Assembly: GCA_029778965.1 (NCBI GenBank)
Contig: JAKPBL010000367.1
Location: 1 to 7,704, forward strand
Source of the DNA: Bacteroidota bacterium
Lineage (GTDB): Bacteria > Bacteroidota > Bacteroidia > Chitinophagales > Chitinophagaceae
Reading direction: 5' to 3'
Length of the DNA stretch: 7,704 bases
Shown: positions 1 to 6,895 of the stretch, piece by piece
Layout: every line of letters begins with the position of its first letter
Numbering within the stretch: position 1 is the stretch's first letter
Made by a program: the position numbers and the translations under genes
Notes under the pieces: model-generated
Databases searched by the model: none
Seen by the model: the letters and a program-made list of their open reading frames with translations, nothing else
Told to the model about the DNA's origin: nothing

Positions 1-875
1 CGGATACCCTGGCCATTTTTCGAATACAATTGCAACAAAGCATCGCCGCGCGATACTATAAAGCGGCTGGTATCGACCGATGCAGGCAAGGACAATGGCC
101 GGTCGTTGTCAACTTTAACCATTCCGTGGTCCGACACAAATACATAGTTCACCGGTAAACCCAGCGAGTCGGTCATCCGGCTCATCGCCGCCACGGCTTC
201 ATCCACCCAGCGGACAGCTTCTGCCGTTTCGGGCGCATCGGGGCCAAAAAGATGCGCAGCATGGTCCACCTGCGGAAAATAAAAGCAGATCAAATGAGGC
301 CTTCTCTCCTCCGGCAACTGCAGCCACTGCCTGACCACGGCAATCCGTTGCTCAATGGGCGTCTTGTCGTTGTAATAATAAAAATAACTTGGTGCAATAC
401 CCTGTTCGGCAGCTTCGCTTCCCACCCAATAATAGCTGGCGCTCAGCAACTGCTGCTTTTCAGCCAGCACCCACAACGGGGTGCCACCATACCAATACGC
501 ATCCTGCACCATATTACGGTTGCTCATGCTATACAGTTCTTTCCGCTGCCGGTCATAAAAGCTGTTATCGACCAACCCGTGATGCGCAGGATACAAACCT
601 GTTACGATGCTGTAATGATTGGGAAAAGTGAGAGAAGGAAAGCTGGGCTGCATATAGTCTGCCCGGATGCCATCGCCTGCCAGCCGCAGCAGGTTCACAG
701 CGCCGTATTTCCGGGCGAAATCATACCTGAAGCCGTCGGCGGAGATCAGGATAACATAAGGTTTCGATTGCTGATTGCCGGCATTCACCCTGCCTGCTGT
801 TACCTGCTGGCTGGTATCCTGCGCATGCAGCAGGCACGTGCCTAAAAGACAAACCAGCAACAAAACCTGTTTCAT
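1..875 (-). CDS. Secreted NPP-family nucleotide pyrophosphatase/phosphodiesterase (alkaline phosphatase superfamily), 3' end cut by window
   Basis: Only 291 codons are present, read from the ATG at 875 down to the window edge; bacterial members run to about 400-450 residues, so the C-terminal third is missing. Residues 1-18 form a signal peptide ([18 protein letters not shown], cleavage probably near Ala18), so the enzyme is exported, probably to the periplasm. The two-zinc active site of ectonucleotide pyrophosphatase/phosphodiesterases is readable: Asp47 in ISADGFR, the nucleophile Thr83 in SLTFPNHYSIVTG, Asp204 and His208 in PQVDHAAH, and Asp249-His250 in SDHGM. The last zinc-binding His expected in the family would lie beyond the edge. 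The family hydrolyses phosphodiester or pyrophosphate bonds, often in nucleotides; the substrate here cannot be read. The start overlaps the prfC stop codon by one base (TAATG), so it is probably co-transcribed and translationally coupled with prfC. Confidence 0.9.
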   Translation of the reverse strand, partial: MKQVLLLVCLLGTCLLHAQDTSQQVTAGRVNAGNQQSKPYVILISADGFRYDFARKYGAVNLLRLAGDGIRADYMQPSFPSLTFPNHYSIVTGLYPAHHGLVDNSFYDRQRKELYSMSNRNMVQDAYWYGGTPLWVLAEKQQLLSASYYWVGSEAAEQGIAPSYFYYYNDKTPIEQRIAVVRQWLQLPEERRPHLICFYFPQVDHAAHLFGPDAPETAEAVRWVDEAVAAMSRMTDSLGLPVNYVFVSDHGMVKVDNDRPLSLPASVDTSRFIVSRGDALLQLYSKNGQGI

Positions 876-2467
876 TATTCTGCTTTGTGTATTTCTGAAG
901 TAAAGTGAAATTCAATATCGGGGTTATTCGTGCGCTCGGTATTCAGGAACCATTCGCTCTGCGCCAGGTACACGAGATGGCCGTCTTTATCTTCGGCAAT
1001 ATTCGCCGATTTAAAGCGAATAAAATCCTGCAGCTTTTGCGGGTCTTCGCTGGTGATCCAGCAAGCTTTGTAATAGGGTTGCGCCTTAAAATCGACCGAT
1101 GCGCCATATTCCTGCAATAGCCGGTATTGTATCACTTCAAACTGGAGTTCACCCACGCAGCCGATGATCTTTTTGTTGCCGCCGAACTGGGTGAACAGTT
1201 GCGCCACGCCTTCGTCGGTCAGTTGAAGCAACCCCTTCTCCAGTTGCTTTGTTTTCATCGGATCTTTGTTCACGACCTCCTTGAATATTTCAGGTGAAAA
1301 AGATGGGATGCCGGTGAAATAAAACAACTCTCCTTCGGTGAGGGTATCTCCTATTTTAAAATTACCCGTATCGAAAAGGCCCACTACGTCGCCGGCAAAA
1401 GCTTCTTCTATTACATCCTTGCTGCGCGCCAGGAAGCTGTAGGGGTTGCTGAACCGAACGTCCTTATCGAGCCGTACATGGTGAAAATATTTATTTCTTT
1501 CAAAACGCCCCGAGCAAACCCGCAGAAAGGCGATGCGGTCGCGGTGTTTGGGATCGAGATTCGCATGTATCTTGAATATGAAACCGCTGAATTTGTCTTC
1601 TTCCACATCCACCAGTCGCTTGCTGGTCTGGCGGCTGCGCGGCATGGGCGCGATCCGTATAAACGTGTCGAGCATTTCCTTAACGCCGAAGTTGTTGACG
1701 GCGCTGCCGAAAAAAACCGGCGCCACTTTCGCCGACAAATAATCGTCTACGTTTAACTGGCCATGAACGCCGTCCACCAGTTCCACGTCTTCCCGTAAAA
1801 CGGCGGCATCCCGTTCTCCCAGCTTCTGGTCGAGAACGTTATCTTTAAGATCCTGCACCTTCAGCACATCATCGTCGTCGGCCTTGGTATTGGCCGTGAA
1901 CAGGCGGATGTTTTTTTCGTGCAGGTTATACACCCCTTTGAAATCTTTCCCGCTGTTGATCGGCCAGGTCATCGGATGCAACTGGATCGACAATTCTCTT
2001 TCCACTTCTTCGATCAGGTCAAACCGGCCTTTGCCGTCGCGGTCCATTTTATTGATAAAAACGATCACCGGCGTATCGCGCATACGGCATACTTCCATCA
2101 GCCGGCGTGTCTGCTCTTCCACACCGTTCACGCTGTCTATGACAAGAATCACACTATCCACCGCCGTGAGCGTACGGAAAGTGTCTTCGGCAAAATCCTT
2201 GTGGCCCGGTGTATCGAGCAGGTTAATTAAAATTCCCTTAAATTCAAAGGTCATTACGGAGGTGGCAACAGAGATCCCCCTTTGCCTTTCTATCTCCATA
2301 AAGTCGGACGTGGCGTGCTTTTTGATCTTGTTGCTTTTGACGGCGCCGGCTGTCTGGATGGCTCCGCCAAACAATAACAATTTCTCCGTGAGCGTTGTTT
2401 TACCTGCATCGGGGTGTGATATGATCGCAAAGCTGCGACGACGTTTGATCTCGGAATGATATTTCAT
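875..2467 (-). CDS. prfC: Peptide chain release factor 3 (RF3)
   Basis: This 530-residue cytoplasmic translational GTPase recycles release factors 1 and 2 from the ribosome after termination. The length matches the roughly 529 residues of E. coli RF3. All GTP-binding motifs are intact: P-loop HPDAGKTT (18-25), switch I around ERQRGISV (60-67), DTPGH (85-89), NKMD (139-142) and GSA (254-256). The segment [16 protein letters not shown] is typical of RF3 rather than EF-G or EF-4. The reading frame is open further upstream to 2605, but the start at 2467 ([13 protein letters not shown]) is preferred. It places the P-loop at the usual distance from the N-terminus, and the extension would run into the divergent stress-protein gene. 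No Shine-Dalgarno sequence precedes it, as is normal in Bacteroidota. It is the first gene of a probable operon with the phosphodiesterase. A short acidic run of four Asp at 197-200 lies in the domain I insert and looks unremarkable. Confidence 0.96.
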   Translation of the reverse strand: MKYHSEIKRRRSFAIISHPDAGKTTLTEKLLLFGGAIQTAGAVKSNKIKKHATSDFMEIERQRGISVATSVMTFEFKGILINLLDTPGHKDFAEDTFRTLTAVDSVILVIDSVNGVEEQTRRLMEVCRMRDTPVIVFINKMDRDGKGRFDLIEEVERELSIQLHPMTWPINSGKDFKGVYNLHEKNIRLFTANTKADDDDVLKVQDLKDNVLDQKLGERDAAVLREDVELVDGVHGQLNVDDYLSAKVAPVFFGSAVNNFGVKEMLDTFIRIAPMPRSRQTSKRLVDVEEDKFSGFIFKIHANLDPKHRDRIAFLRVCSGRFERNKYFHHVRLDKDVRFSNPYSFLARSKDVIEEAFAGDVVGLFDTGNFKIGDTLTEGELFYFTGIPSFSPEIFKEVVNKDPMKTKQLEKGLLQLTDEGVAQLFTQFGGNKKIIGCVGELQFEVIQYRLLQEYGASVDFKAQPYYKACWITSEDPQKLQDFIRFKSANIAEDKDGHLVYLAQSEWFLNTERTNNPDIEFHFTSEIHKAE

Positions 2468-2494
2468 CGGCCGCGAAATTAAAAAATACTTCTT

Positions 2495-3304
2495 ATGACA
2501 ACTATTCTTGTTCCCGTTGATTTCAGTGAAACCAGCAAGAATGCCGCCCGGTATGCCAGTGATATGGCCAAATCGATCAGCGACGTACGGCTCACCTTTT
2601 TCCATGTTTTCGACCCCATAGCCGCCGGAAGCGATGGCACCCCGCTCAATATCAGCACCGGCGACCGGAAAAAGATCGCCGAAAGGGCCATCGAGAACCT
2701 TTCCGCCGAAATTGGCAATACCAGCCCTTATACCATCGTTGCCCGCGAAGGCGCTTCGCTGGTCGATACGATTGCCGAATACGTCCGTGCCGAAAGCTGC
2801 GACCTGGTTGTAATGGGTATAACCGGGGCCGGCAAGCTAAGCCATATCCTGATGGGCAGTAATTCGCTCAAAATGGTTAAGCAGGCCGCGGCGCCCGTAC
2901 TGATCGTTCCGCCCAATGCCTGGTTCAATGGCCTTAAAACACAGGCTTTTGCCACCGACGCAAAAGGCGTCGAAACTACCCTGCCCGCCCGGCAGATCAG
3001 GGCATTTCTCGACCTGTTCAGGCCGGTACTGAAGATCGTTCATGTCAGCGCCGACGGCGAAGCCATCAGCAAAACCGACGAAACGCACCTGGCCGGCATG
3101 CTGGCGCCCTATGGCGGACCAGTACAGGTGGTTCGGAGCAACGATTTCCTGGAAGGACTCGACAGCTTCATCAGCCGCGAAAAGATCGATTGTATTATCA
3201 CCGTGCCCAGGCAGCACGGCTTTTTACAGGGACTGTTCCAGCCCAGCCATACGCGGCAACTGGCGCATCACACCCACATACCCCTTCTGGCCGTTCACGA
3301 ATAA
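2495..3304 (+). CDS. Universal stress protein with two tandem Usp domains, second one degenerate
   Basis: This 269-residue soluble protein has the two-domain Usp form common in Bacteroidota. The first domain (about 1-140) opens with the classic strand [13 protein letters not shown], keeps Asp9, and carries the nucleotide-binding stretch [20 protein letters not shown] (106-124) followed by APVLIVPP. It therefore probably binds ATP. The second domain (about 148-269) has the fold pattern but no glycine-rich loop; its equivalent region reads [17 protein letters not shown] and ends IPLLAVHE. It probably serves dimerisation or sensing. Usp proteins respond to starvation, energy or oxygen stress, but the exact role cannot be deduced here. 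It stands divergent to prfC and in the same direction as the arginine deiminase, 134 bases upstream of it. The start is the only sensible one, with an A-rich leader and no Shine-Dalgarno sequence. Confidence 0.93.
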   Translation: MTTILVPVDFSETSKNAARYASDMAKSISDVRLTFFHVFDPIAAGSDGTPLNISTGDRKKIAERAIENLSAEIGNTSPYTIVAREGASLVDTIAEYVRAESCDLVVMGITGAGKLSHILMGSNSLKMVKQAAAPVLIVPPNAWFNGLKTQAFATDAKGVETTLPARQIRAFLDLFRPVLKIVHVSADGEAISKTDETHLAGMLAPYGGPVQVVRSNDFLEGLDSFISREKIDCIITVPRQHGFLQGLFQPSHTRQLAHHTHIPLLAVHE

Positions 3305-3315
3305 GAACAATTCGT

Positions 3316-3323
3316 TAGCTTTG
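3316..3323 (+). promoter_or_regulatory. Possible Bacteroidota -7 promoter element upstream of the arginine deiminase
   Basis: TAGCTTTG matches the Bacteroidota -7 consensus TAnnTTTG exactly. It lies in the gap between the stress-protein stop and the deiminase start, which would give a leader of about 110 bases. The -33 position (about 3293-3296, GTTC) fits the TTTG consensus poorly, and a second weaker match, CATATTTG, lies at 3350-3357. This is a candidate only; the pair could also be read through from the stress-protein promoter. Confidence 0.35.
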
Positions 3324-3396
3324 CCCTACGTCATGTTCCAGCCCGCGGCCATATTTGCGCATACAGCTATGTCTTAGCTACCTCCCTGAACGGGTT

Positions 3397-3424
3397 TCGG
3401 CCCGGGGCCGGTTTTTCCTTTTTT
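3397..3424 (+). terminator. GC-rich hairpin with T-tract: terminator or leader attenuator
   Basis: CGGCC (3398-3402) pairs with GGCCG (3406-3410) around a three-base loop, with a possible T-G wobble at the base. It is followed directly by TTTTT, CC and a second T run to 3424. The form is that of an intrinsic terminator for the stress-protein transcript. However, it ends only 14 bases before the deiminase ATG, so no deiminase promoter can fit downstream of it. A shorter alternative stem, CGGG (3391-3394) with CCCG (3401-3404), would exclude the first. The stem is short, so termination strength is uncertain. Confidence 0.45.
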
Positions 3425-3438
3425 CCTAAACATTTCTT

Positions 3439-4884
3439 ATGGCAAAAGACACACGGTTTGCATCCGTTTCCAATGAAGTCGGTGCATTGAAAAGAGTATT
3501 GGTACACAGCCCCGACAGCGGACTGGGTAAAGTGGTTCCCTCCAAAGCGCAGGACTGGCTGTTCGAAGACATTGTTCATCTCGACACCATCCGGCGCGGC
3601 GAATATGATTATTATACCAAGATACTTCTCTGGTTTCTCGACCCTGCCAAAATAAAAGGCCAGGCCGGGGAAATCGACGACCCGGCTACCCGCCGCAGTT
3701 TCTACAAACCGGGCAGCCCGGGGTTCTTTGCTTCCGATAAAGTGATCGAACTGCAATGGCTGCTGCAGGAGATACTCGAAGAGCCGCCTATCAAAATGAA
3801 GCTGGTGGCTTCGGTCTGCGCCGTCGAAAACTGTTCGTTCCAGGTGCAACAGGACCTGATGGAAAGATCACCCGTTGAGCTCGCCCGCCTGTTTATAAGC
3901 GGCACCAACGACGATAAGGAAATGCTCTTCGCACCCATCCCGAATTTCATCTTTACCCGCGATATCGGCATCATCATCAACCAGCACCTGCTGCTGAACA
4001 AGCCTGCCAAAAAGGCCCGCACCCGTGAAGCGCTGCTGGTAAAATACATTGTATTCTATCACCCGCTCTTCGCCAGCCTGGTTGAAAATATCATTGAGTT
4101 GCCCGATACCAGTCACCATTTCCTGCTGCCGCGCGACGGCGACGACAGAAAAGTGTCGCTCGAAGGCGGTGACATCATGGTGGTCAGCAAAGACCACGTA
4201 CTCATTGGTATCAGCGAACGGACAAGCACCGAAGCTGCGCACCTGGCCATACATGCGCTGTTTTCCCGCAATGTGGTAAAGAAGATCACCGTTGTCAAAA
4301 TTCCCAAAAAGAGAGACTACATGCACATCGACACGGTATTTACCCAGGTCAAAAAAAATGTTTGGGTAATGCTGGGCAATTTTTCGAAAAAAGCGCTGCG
4401 AAAAGAAGATGCCGATCCCGTACAGCGGATCCTCGAAGGGAAAAAAGACGATACCAAAATCCGGATAACACAATTCAGGAAAAAAGACCTCGATAATCCC
4501 GTGTACTTCGATTCGCTGGAAGACCTGCTGGCTGATATCAGCCGCAATGATCTCGGCTGCGAAGGAAAGATCAAATTCATCTATTCGGGCAACAACGAGT
4601 TTCCTTTCGACGCACGCGAGCAGTGGACGGACTCCTGCAATGTACTGGCCCTGAAAGAAGGCGTAGTGCTGGGTTATGACCGGAACGACAAAACGGCAAA
4701 GGCATTTGAAAACGCCGGCTTCAGCGTGATCCGTTGCCAGGACCTGCTCGATGCTTTTGAATCGGGTGAAAAGAATACCACTGATATCGGCGACTGCCTG
4801 GTCCTGATGCCTTCGGCCGAGCTGTCGAGGGCCAGGGGTGGCTTTCACTGTATGAGCATGCCTCTTTTCAGGGAAGACATCTAA
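3439..4884 (+). CDS. Arginine deiminase family protein (arginine to citrulline and ammonia), long form
   Basis: This 481-residue cytoplasmic enzyme belongs to the guanidine-modifying (amidinotransferase/deiminase) superfamily. The family motifs of arginine deiminase appear in order: the N-terminal strand GALKRVLVHSPD (15-26), NFIFTRD (169-175), SLEGGD (240-245), ISERTS (258-263), HID (296-298), SCNVLAL (399-405) and the C-terminal RGGFHCMSMPL (466-476). By comparison with Pseudomonas ArcA, the catalytic residues would be Asp175, Glu242, His296, Asp298 and the nucleophile Cys471, with Arg261 as a substrate carboxylate contact; all are present. It is about 60-70 residues longer than canonical ArcA (about 410-420). 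The extra length lies mainly between the N-terminal strand and the FTRD motif and between His296 and Cys471. The ctlX gene follows after nine bases and would use citrulline, the product. Because of the divergent length, an amidinotransferase or another guanidine substrate is not excluded. Confidence 0.87.
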   Translation: MAKDTRFASVSNEVGALKRVLVHSPDSGLGKVVPSKAQDWLFEDIVHLDTIRRGEYDYYTKILLWFLDPAKIKGQAGEIDDPATRRSFYKPGSPGFFASDKVIELQWLLQEILEEPPIKMKLVASVCAVENCSFQVQQDLMERSPVELARLFISGTNDDKEMLFAPIPNFIFTRDIGIIINQHLLLNKPAKKARTREALLVKYIVFYHPLFASLVENIIELPDTSHHFLLPRDGDDRKVSLEGGDIMVVSKDHVLIGISERTSTEAAHLAIHALFSRNVVKKITVVKIPKKRDYMHIDTVFTQVKKNVWVMLGNFSKKALRKEDADPVQRILEGKKDDTKIRITQFRKKDLDNPVYFDSLEDLLADISRNDLGCEGKIKFIYSGNNEFPFDAREQWTDSCNVLALKEGVVLGYDRNDKTAKAFENAGFSVIRCQDLLDAFESGEKNTTDIGDCLVLMPSAELSRARGGFHCMSMPLFREDI

Positions 4885-4893
4885 ACCATTCTT

Positions 4894-5805
4894 ATGGCAA
4901 CGAACAAATTACTGATGATACGACCGGTGAATTTCAGCTTCAATGCCGAAACTGCGGTCAACAACGCCTTCCAGGTACAAGATCTGGCATCCGATACCCA
5001 GGCGCAGGCCGAAAAGGAGTTCAATGCCATGGTTGAAGCGCTCCGCGCGGACGGCGTGGATGTAATGGTCATCGACGACACGCCCCTGCCCTATACGCCC
5101 GATTCGATTTTCCCGAATAACTGGATCAGTTTCCACAATGATGGTACCGTTGTGTTGTATCCTATGTTTGCACCCAACCGGCGGGCCGAAAGAAAGCCGG
5201 CCGTGCTGGAAAAGATTTTCAGCCGCTTCCGGCGGAAAGCATTACTCGACCTGAGCAACTGGGAAATGCAGGAGCGGTTCCTGGAAGGCACGGGCAGCAT
5301 GGTACTTGACCGTGAAAACAAGATCGCCTATGCCTGTATTTCTCCCCGTACCGATCTTACCGTTTTACACGATTTCTGCCGTAAAATGGATTACCGGCCC
5401 GTTGCTTTTCATGCGGTTGACCGGCAGGGGCAACTGATCTATCACACGAATGTAATGATGTGCGTAGCCGACCGCTATGCAGTTGTTTGCCTGGAGTCAG
5501 TAAAAGACGAAAAAGAAAGGCAATTGCTGATCGACTCATTACAACAAACAGGAAAGAAAACAGTGGCCATCAGCATCAGCCAGATGAACGCTTTTGCAGG
5601 CAATATGCTGCAGGTCAGCAACAGCGAGGGGCACCCCCTGCTGGTCATGAGCCGGCAGGCCCACGATGCATTGACGCAACAGCAACTTGCCCAACTACAG
5701 TCGTTCAATCCCATTGTGACGGTAGCCATCGATACCATTGAAAAGAACGGTGGCGGCAGCGCCCGTTGCATGATGGCTGAAATCTACCTGCCTGAGAAAA
5801 ACTAA
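4894..5805 (+). CDS. ctlX: Citrulline utilization hydrolase CtlX
   Basis: This 303-residue protein has the signature of the CtlX family (COG4874, related to dimethylarginine dimethylaminohydrolase). The signature runs as an N-terminal MIRPVNFSFNAET, YTPDSIFPNNWISFH (67-81), VLYPMFAPNRRAER (87-100), LEGTGSMVLDR (130-140), YHTNVMM (183-189) and the C-terminal GGGSARCMMAEI (286-297). The probable catalytic residues are Asp70, Glu131, His184 and the nucleophile Cys292. CtlX-type enzymes are described as citrulline ureidases that split citrulline to ornithine, CO2 and ammonia. Directly after an arginine deiminase this gives a two-step arginine-to-ornithine route. The gene starts nine bases after the deiminase stop, so they are almost certainly co-transcribed. 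Its TAA stop overlaps the stop of the convergent reductase gene. A dimethylarginine or other ureido/guanidino substrate is the main alternative. Confidence 0.9.
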   Translation: MATNKLLMIRPVNFSFNAETAVNNAFQVQDLASDTQAQAEKEFNAMVEALRADGVDVMVIDDTPLPYTPDSIFPNNWISFHNDGTVVLYPMFAPNRRAERKPAVLEKIFSRFRRKALLDLSNWEMQERFLEGTGSMVLDRENKIAYACISPRTDLTVLHDFCRKMDYRPVAFHAVDRQGQLIYHTNVMMCVADRYAVVCLESVKDEKERQLLIDSLQQTGKKTVAISISQMNAFAGNMLQVSNSEGHPLLVMSRQAHDALTQQQLAQLQSFNPIVTVAIDTIEKNGGGSARCMMAEIYLPEKN

Positions 5806-6692
5806 GCGTCGATCTTTGCCAGGTTCTCTTCAATACTACCAGGCGAAAAGCCGAGGTGCTGCCGAGCTTTACTGATGTCGAAACCCGTAAGCAGGGGTCG
5901 TTTGGCCGGCTGGCTGAAGGTAGCCGCCGTTACCCGCGTTACCAGGTTTTCATCGAGCCGGTAGTGCCGCGCTATCGTAAGCGCCAGTTGATAGGGCGTG
6001 GTTGCCTGGGGGCCGCCCAGGTGCCAGATACCCATTGCCCGCTGCCGTATGATGAGCAGCAGCCCGGCCACGAGGTCTTCCACCCAGGTCGGTGTACGCC
6101 ATTGATCGTCGACCACCTTTATCGGCTGTTGCCGCTGCAAGTTGTCTTTTATCCAACTAAAAATATTCGAGCGACCCTGCTCTGCTGCCGGTCCGTACAC
6201 CAGGCAGGTGCGTGCGATCGCCCAGGACATGTCTGTTGTTTGCACAATTGCTTCGGCTTCCAGTTTGGTAGAACCATACCAGCTAAGCGGACTCTCCGCA
6301 TCTGTTTCCGTGTACATGCCTTTTTTGCCGTCAAAAACAAAATCAGTCGACAGAAAAAGGAAAAAAGCCGAAAAGCTCTCCGCATCCATCAGCAAACGTG
6401 CAGTGGCTTCCACGTTGCATAGGTGCGCGTCGTTTTGCCGCAGCTCACAATCATCGGCCTGCGTCATAGCGGCCGCATGCACCACTACGGCGGGTTTTTC
6501 TTTTTCCATGATGAGCTGCAGCTCAAACGGATGTGTAATATCAGCCGGGTAATAAGTAAGCGACGGATCGTCTGCCTGTAGCCTGGAATCACCACGCCCT
6601 GTTGCCACTACCAGGTAACCCTCCTGCAACAACAAACGCACCAGCGATCTTCCCACCAATCCGTTTGCACCGGTAACCAGTATCTTTTCCAT
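5802..6692 (-). CDS. RmlD-like SDR oxidoreductase (dTDP-4-dehydrorhamnose reductase family)
   Basis: This 296-residue protein is an extended short-chain dehydrogenase of the RmlD type. The Rossmann motif TGANGLVGR is at 7-15, HAAAMTQADDCE (72-83) matches the RmlD HAAA-T-VDxCE segment, LSTDFVFDG (114-122) carries the active-site Thr116, and the catalytic pair is Tyr139-xxx-Lys143 in WYGSTK. RmlD reduces dTDP-4-dehydrorhamnose to dTDP-L-rhamnose for cell-surface polysaccharide, but no rmlA, rmlB or rmlC lies nearby. The substrate is therefore uncertain, and a general sugar-nucleotide reductase or epimerase role is possible. The frame stays open to 6776, but the start at 6692 (MEKILVTGANG) puts the Rossmann strand at the N-terminus as usual and leaves the promoter region free. 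The gene converges on ctlX with a four-base overlap and is divergent from pfkA. Confidence 0.85.
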   Translation of the reverse strand: MEKILVTGANGLVGRSLVRLLLQEGYLVVATGRGDSRLQADDPSLTYYPADITHPFELQLIMEKEKPAVVVHAAAMTQADDCELRQNDAHLCNVEATARLLMDAESFSAFFLFLSTDFVFDGKKGMYTETDAESPLSWYGSTKLEAEAIVQTTDMSWAIARTCLVYGPAAEQGRSNIFSWIKDNLQRQQPIKVVDDQWRTPTWVEDLVAGLLLIIRQRAMGIWHLGGPQATTPYQLALTIARHYRLDENLVTRVTAATFSQPAKRPLLTGFDISKARQHLGFSPGSIEENLAKIDA

Positions 6693-6722
6693 CTGCTTTG
6701 CATTTACGATTTCAACCGGTAA

Positions 6723-6730
6723 CAAACTAA
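6723..6730 (-). promoter_or_regulatory. Weak candidate -7 element for the RmlD-like gene
   Basis: Read on the minus strand, TTAGTTTG differs from TAnnTTTG at one position. It sits about 30 bases before the ATG at 6692, a plausible distance. I see no clear -33 partner, so the call is tentative. Confidence 0.2.
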
Positions 6731-6766
6731 CAACTGTAAGCAAGACATGGGTATTGTCACCTGGTT

Positions 6767-6776
6767 TTGCCGGCAA
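6767..6776. repeat. 10-base perfect palindrome in the divergent promoter region
   Basis: TTGCCGGCAA is a perfect inverted repeat in the 203-base gap between the RmlD-like gene and pfkA. It resembles the larger palindrome at 6834-6847 (both read TTG, a CG-only core, CAA), and the two centres are 69 bases apart. It could be a protein binding site; a chance palindrome in GC-rich DNA is also possible. Confidence 0.4.
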
Positions 6777-6818
6777 GTTTACCGAAAATCCCGCGAACAG
6801 ATTGGCAACTGATAATCA

Positions 6819-6847
6819 GGCCAATTCCTTATTTTTGGCCGGCCAAA
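6819..6847. repeat. Three GGCCAA half-sites including a 14-base perfect palindrome at the pfkA promoter
   Basis: GGCCAA occurs forward at 6819-6824, reversed (TTGGCC) at 6835-6840 and forward again at 6841-6846. The last two form the perfect palindrome TTTGGCCGGCCAAA at 6834-6847, and the first and third are direct repeats 22 bases apart, about two helical turns. The palindrome overlaps the end of the -7 element and the expected transcription start of pfkA, so a bound protein would block or modulate it. Alternatively it forms a hairpin at the 5' end of the transcript. Confidence 0.5.
6830..6837 (+). promoter_or_regulatory. Probable pfkA -7 promoter element
   Basis: TATTTTTG is an exact match to the Bacteroidota -7 consensus TAnnTTTG, 58 bases before the pfkA ATG. 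Transcription would start near 6844 with a leader of about 50 bases. The best -33 candidate, TTG at 6802-6804, is about six bases farther away than ideal spacing. Confidence 0.5.
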
Positions 6848-6895
6848 CGAAGCTTACGCCACAATGTTTATGTTAAACCCACTAACAACAATCGA

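Noticed and set aside
252..845. A 197-codon plus-strand frame at the left edge
   Set aside because: It is the shadow of the minus-strand phosphodiesterase, whose signal peptide and zinc-binding residues are intact in the correct frame.
1884..2459. A 191-codon plus-strand frame opposite the prfC GTPase domain
   Set aside because: The minus strand encodes all GTP-binding motifs of RF3 here; the plus translation is low-complexity Ser/Arg-rich shadow sequence.
2468..2605. N-terminal extension of prfC by 46 codons
   Set aside because: It would overlap the start of the divergent stress-protein gene and shows no RF3 homology; the ATG at 2467 gives the standard RF3 length.
3868..4848. A 326-codon open frame antisense to the arginine deiminase gene
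   Set aside because: It lies wholly inside a gene with clear catalytic motifs, its translation shows no recognisable family, and GC-biased third positions readily create long antisense frames.
6693..6776. N-terminal extension of the RmlD-like protein by 28 codons
   Set aside because: The Rossmann fold begins at the Met encoded at 6692, and the extension would cover the promoter region and the first palindrome.
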